From: Candidatus Zixiibacteriota bacterium
GTDB lineage: Bacteria; Zixibacteria; MSB-5A5; GN15; FEB-12
Assembly (NCBI GenBank): GCA_034439475.1
Contig: JAWXAN010000074.1
Span: forward strand, 1-64,000
Reading direction: 5' to 3'
Length of the DNA: 64,000 bases
Every line of letters begins with the position of its first letter. The first letter of the stretch is position 1. Positions 62,837 to 64,000 of the stretch are shown piece by piece. Made by a program: the position numbers and the translations under genes. Under the pieces are notes generated by a model that was given only the letters and a program-made list of their open reading frames with translations, made no database searches and was not told where the DNA came from.

Positions 62837-63604
62837 CTACAAACAGACCGGCGCAGGGCCACCGATGAAGAGATATGCGATCATATATGTTAAATCAGAA
62901 ATATCAATTGTGCCGTTGGGTGAGCCGTCCATATTTGCCGCGCCCAAATTTGCCGGCGTTTGAAGAGATATAAAAAGGTAATCAATAAACACCGTCAAAT
63001 CAGAAATATCAACAAAGCCCTCGGGGGAATCATCGATGTTACCGCATACAAACGGAGCCCGCGGCGCAACCTGAATTGCTATACCGACAAAGACCGGTGT
63101 GAACATCTTTTCTGAGAAATCACCGATATATGGCATCATCATGAAATTGCCGCCGGGGGGTAAAAATCCATTCTGAATTGTCATTTCACCGGGCTTGAGT
63201 CCAGTAAAATAAATATTCACAATAGCGCCGTTACCACGAGGCAAAGCCTTCATCTCCGGACCTGCGAGAAAAGCTGAGAGAACCGAGGTGTCGGAAAGCA
63301 ATCCGTCCGCATTTATCGCGCCGCCTATCCTCAAATTCATTATCTCGGCGTCTGCCATGCGGCCGATATAGACAATAGAATCGAAGCGAGCCATGCCGGA
63401 ATCGACACTTGATGTGATGAGTCCAATGTTGAAGCACTTGATTGGCTGATCGTTACTTATGGAAAGACTAATGGGAAGAGAGCGGCCGATCTGGAGGGAA
63501 GCAGATTCGATCTTTATTGTGTCGGGAGCCGCAATATCCTGAGCCCAACTCGAGAGTGTGAATGCAAGAACAAGACACGATGAGAGAGTGAGTATCCGTC
63601 TCAA
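62837..63604 (-). CDS. Secreted protein with two dockerin type I repeats
   Basis: 255 residues. The signal peptide is LTLSSCLVLAFTLSSWAQ. Residues about 25-180 form a beta-rich cohesin- or Ig-like domain (LPISLSISNDQPIKCFNIGL, AIVNIYFTGLKPGEMTIQNG). The C-terminus carries two Ca-binding dockerin-type loops, GNIDDSPEGFVDISDLTVFI and ANMDGSPNGTIDISDLTYMI, in tandem. Such tails are very frequent in Zixibacteria and related FCB lineages, where no cellulosome is known. It starts at TTG 63604 with an AGGAGG site. The partner of its dockerins is not in the window. Confidence 0.82.
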   Translation of the reverse strand: MRRILTLSSCLVLAFTLSSWAQDIAAPDTIKIESASLQIGRSLPISLSISNDQPIKCFNIGLITSSVDSGMARFDSIVYIGRMADAEIMNLRIGGAINADGLLSDTSVLSAFLAGPEMKALPRGNGAIVNIYFTGLKPGEMTIQNGFLPPGGNFMMMPYIGDFSEKMFTPVFVGIAIQVAPRAPFVCGNIDDSPEGFVDISDLTVFIDYLFISLQTPANLGAANMDGSPNGTIDISDLTYMIAYLFIGGPAPVCL

Positions 63605-63761
63605 AACCTACCTCCTGTACTTTGACCCGTTGAAGATCTTATGATGTAATCAATAACAAACCGGACCGAACCACCGTGTGGCCGCATCCAGTAAATCATA
63701 GCCTATGCTTGGCCGGTTGTCAAGTTCTAATATCCGGGCTGTTTTCTCGCCGCAATCTCGG

Positions 63762-63797
63762 AAAGTCAGCAGAAGATTGCGTGCTTCTGCTGACTTT
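63762..63797 (-). terminator. Long hairpin downstream of superoxide dismutase
   Basis: AAAGTCAGCAGAAG and CTTCTGCTGACTTT form a perfect 14-bp stem around an 8-nt loop, 27 bp after the sod stop. The T-run after it on the minus strand is short (TTT), so it may terminate or stabilise the sod mRNA. Confidence 0.55.
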
Positions 63798-63824
63798 TAC
63801 TGAATTCTAAATTGTGGGATGTTG

Positions 63825-64000
63825 CTATCGCTGTCTGAAGCGCTCGTTGACTGCATCCCAGTTAATCAGATTGAAGAACGCTGAAATGTACTCCGGGCGG
63901 CGGTTCTGATACTTTATATAGTAGGCGTGCTCCCAGACATCAATTCCCAGAAGAGGTTTCTTGCCGGTTGAGAGCGGGGAGTCCTGGTTGGGTGTGCCGG
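63825..64000 (-). CDS. sod: Superoxide dismutase (Fe/Mn), C-terminal part, cut by window edge
   Basis: The last 57 codons of an Fe/Mn superoxide dismutase. The metal-binding motif [19 protein letters not shown] is complete, followed by the helix [19 protein letters not shown] and the stop at 63825-63827. The upstream portion, [19 protein letters not shown], is the typical loop before it. The 5' part lies beyond position 64000. Iron or manganese preference cannot be decided from this fragment. Confidence 0.93.
   Translation of the reverse strand, partial: GTPNQDSPLSTGKKPLLGIDVWEHAYYIKYQNRRPEYISAFFNLINWDAVNERFRQR

Overview
This window is bacterial chromosome, densely coded on both strands, from a diderm (Gram-negative-type) organism: it carries an LptD-like protein, a BamD-like lipoprotein, a LolA-like protein and many exported proteins. 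A secreted protein with two dockerin-type Ca-binding repeats at 62837-63604, the mix of aromatic-pathway and envelope genes, and the moderate GC content suggest a member of the FCB superphylum, most like candidate phylum Zixibacteria. That assignment is inference from style and has not been tested phylogenetically.

Layout. (1) 1-5350 is an accessory region. It holds four displaced C-terminal pieces of RHS-repeat proteins, each repeating the same conserved RHS core end and then diverging into a different tip. They are interleaved with small lipoprotein, membrane and unknown genes that sit where immunity genes normally sit, and the region ends in an N-terminally truncated tyrosine recombinase that runs into tRNA-Leu(TAA). 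(2) 5386-17288 holds general metabolism (FAD-linked oxidase, exported bleomycin-hydrolase-type peptidase, glutamate dehydrogenase, sugar oxidoreductase, HisS, ROK kinase, tRNA-Phe). It also holds a duplicated gene for a tiny secreted eight-cysteine peptide, each copy with a near-consensus promoter and a very strong ribosome binding site, followed by a membrane-anchored CPPC thioredoxin-fold protein. (3) 17759-35598 is amino-acid biosynthesis: a NifU-like gene on the minus strand, then a same-strand run of aminotransferase, DapF homologue, trpE-G-D-(MFS)-C-F-B-A, argS and aroF-A-E-K-B-Q. Most junctions overlap by a few bases, so long co-transcribed blocks are likely. All trp genes and six of the seven shikimate-pathway steps are present; aroC (chorismate synthase) is not seen. 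The DapF homologue has serine at both positions that are the catalytic cysteines in DapF.

(4) 35670-54507 is housekeeping and envelope: MATE exporter, HDAC-like hydrolase, FAH-family enzyme, AlaX-type editing protein, LptD, HU, FtsK, LolA-like, RimO, lytic transglycosylase, BamD, NadD, PolA and a phosphofructokinase with the residues of a pyrophosphate-dependent enzyme. (5) 54565-64000 holds tRNA-Thr(CGT), LexA with a candidate self-operator, CcmC and a CXXXY-type CcmE, then an ABC/Gld-like transporter set (ATPase, permease fused to GldG-like domain, DUF4340 protein), a DUF899-like redoxin, the dockerin protein and the 3' end of a Fe/Mn superoxide dismutase cut by the window edge.

Recurring expression signals are visible: TTGACT/TTGACA with 16-17 bp spacers, GGAGG-type ribosome binding sites, frequent GTG/TTG starts, and hairpin plus T-run terminators. 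No CRISPR array, rRNA operon or complete prophage was seen.
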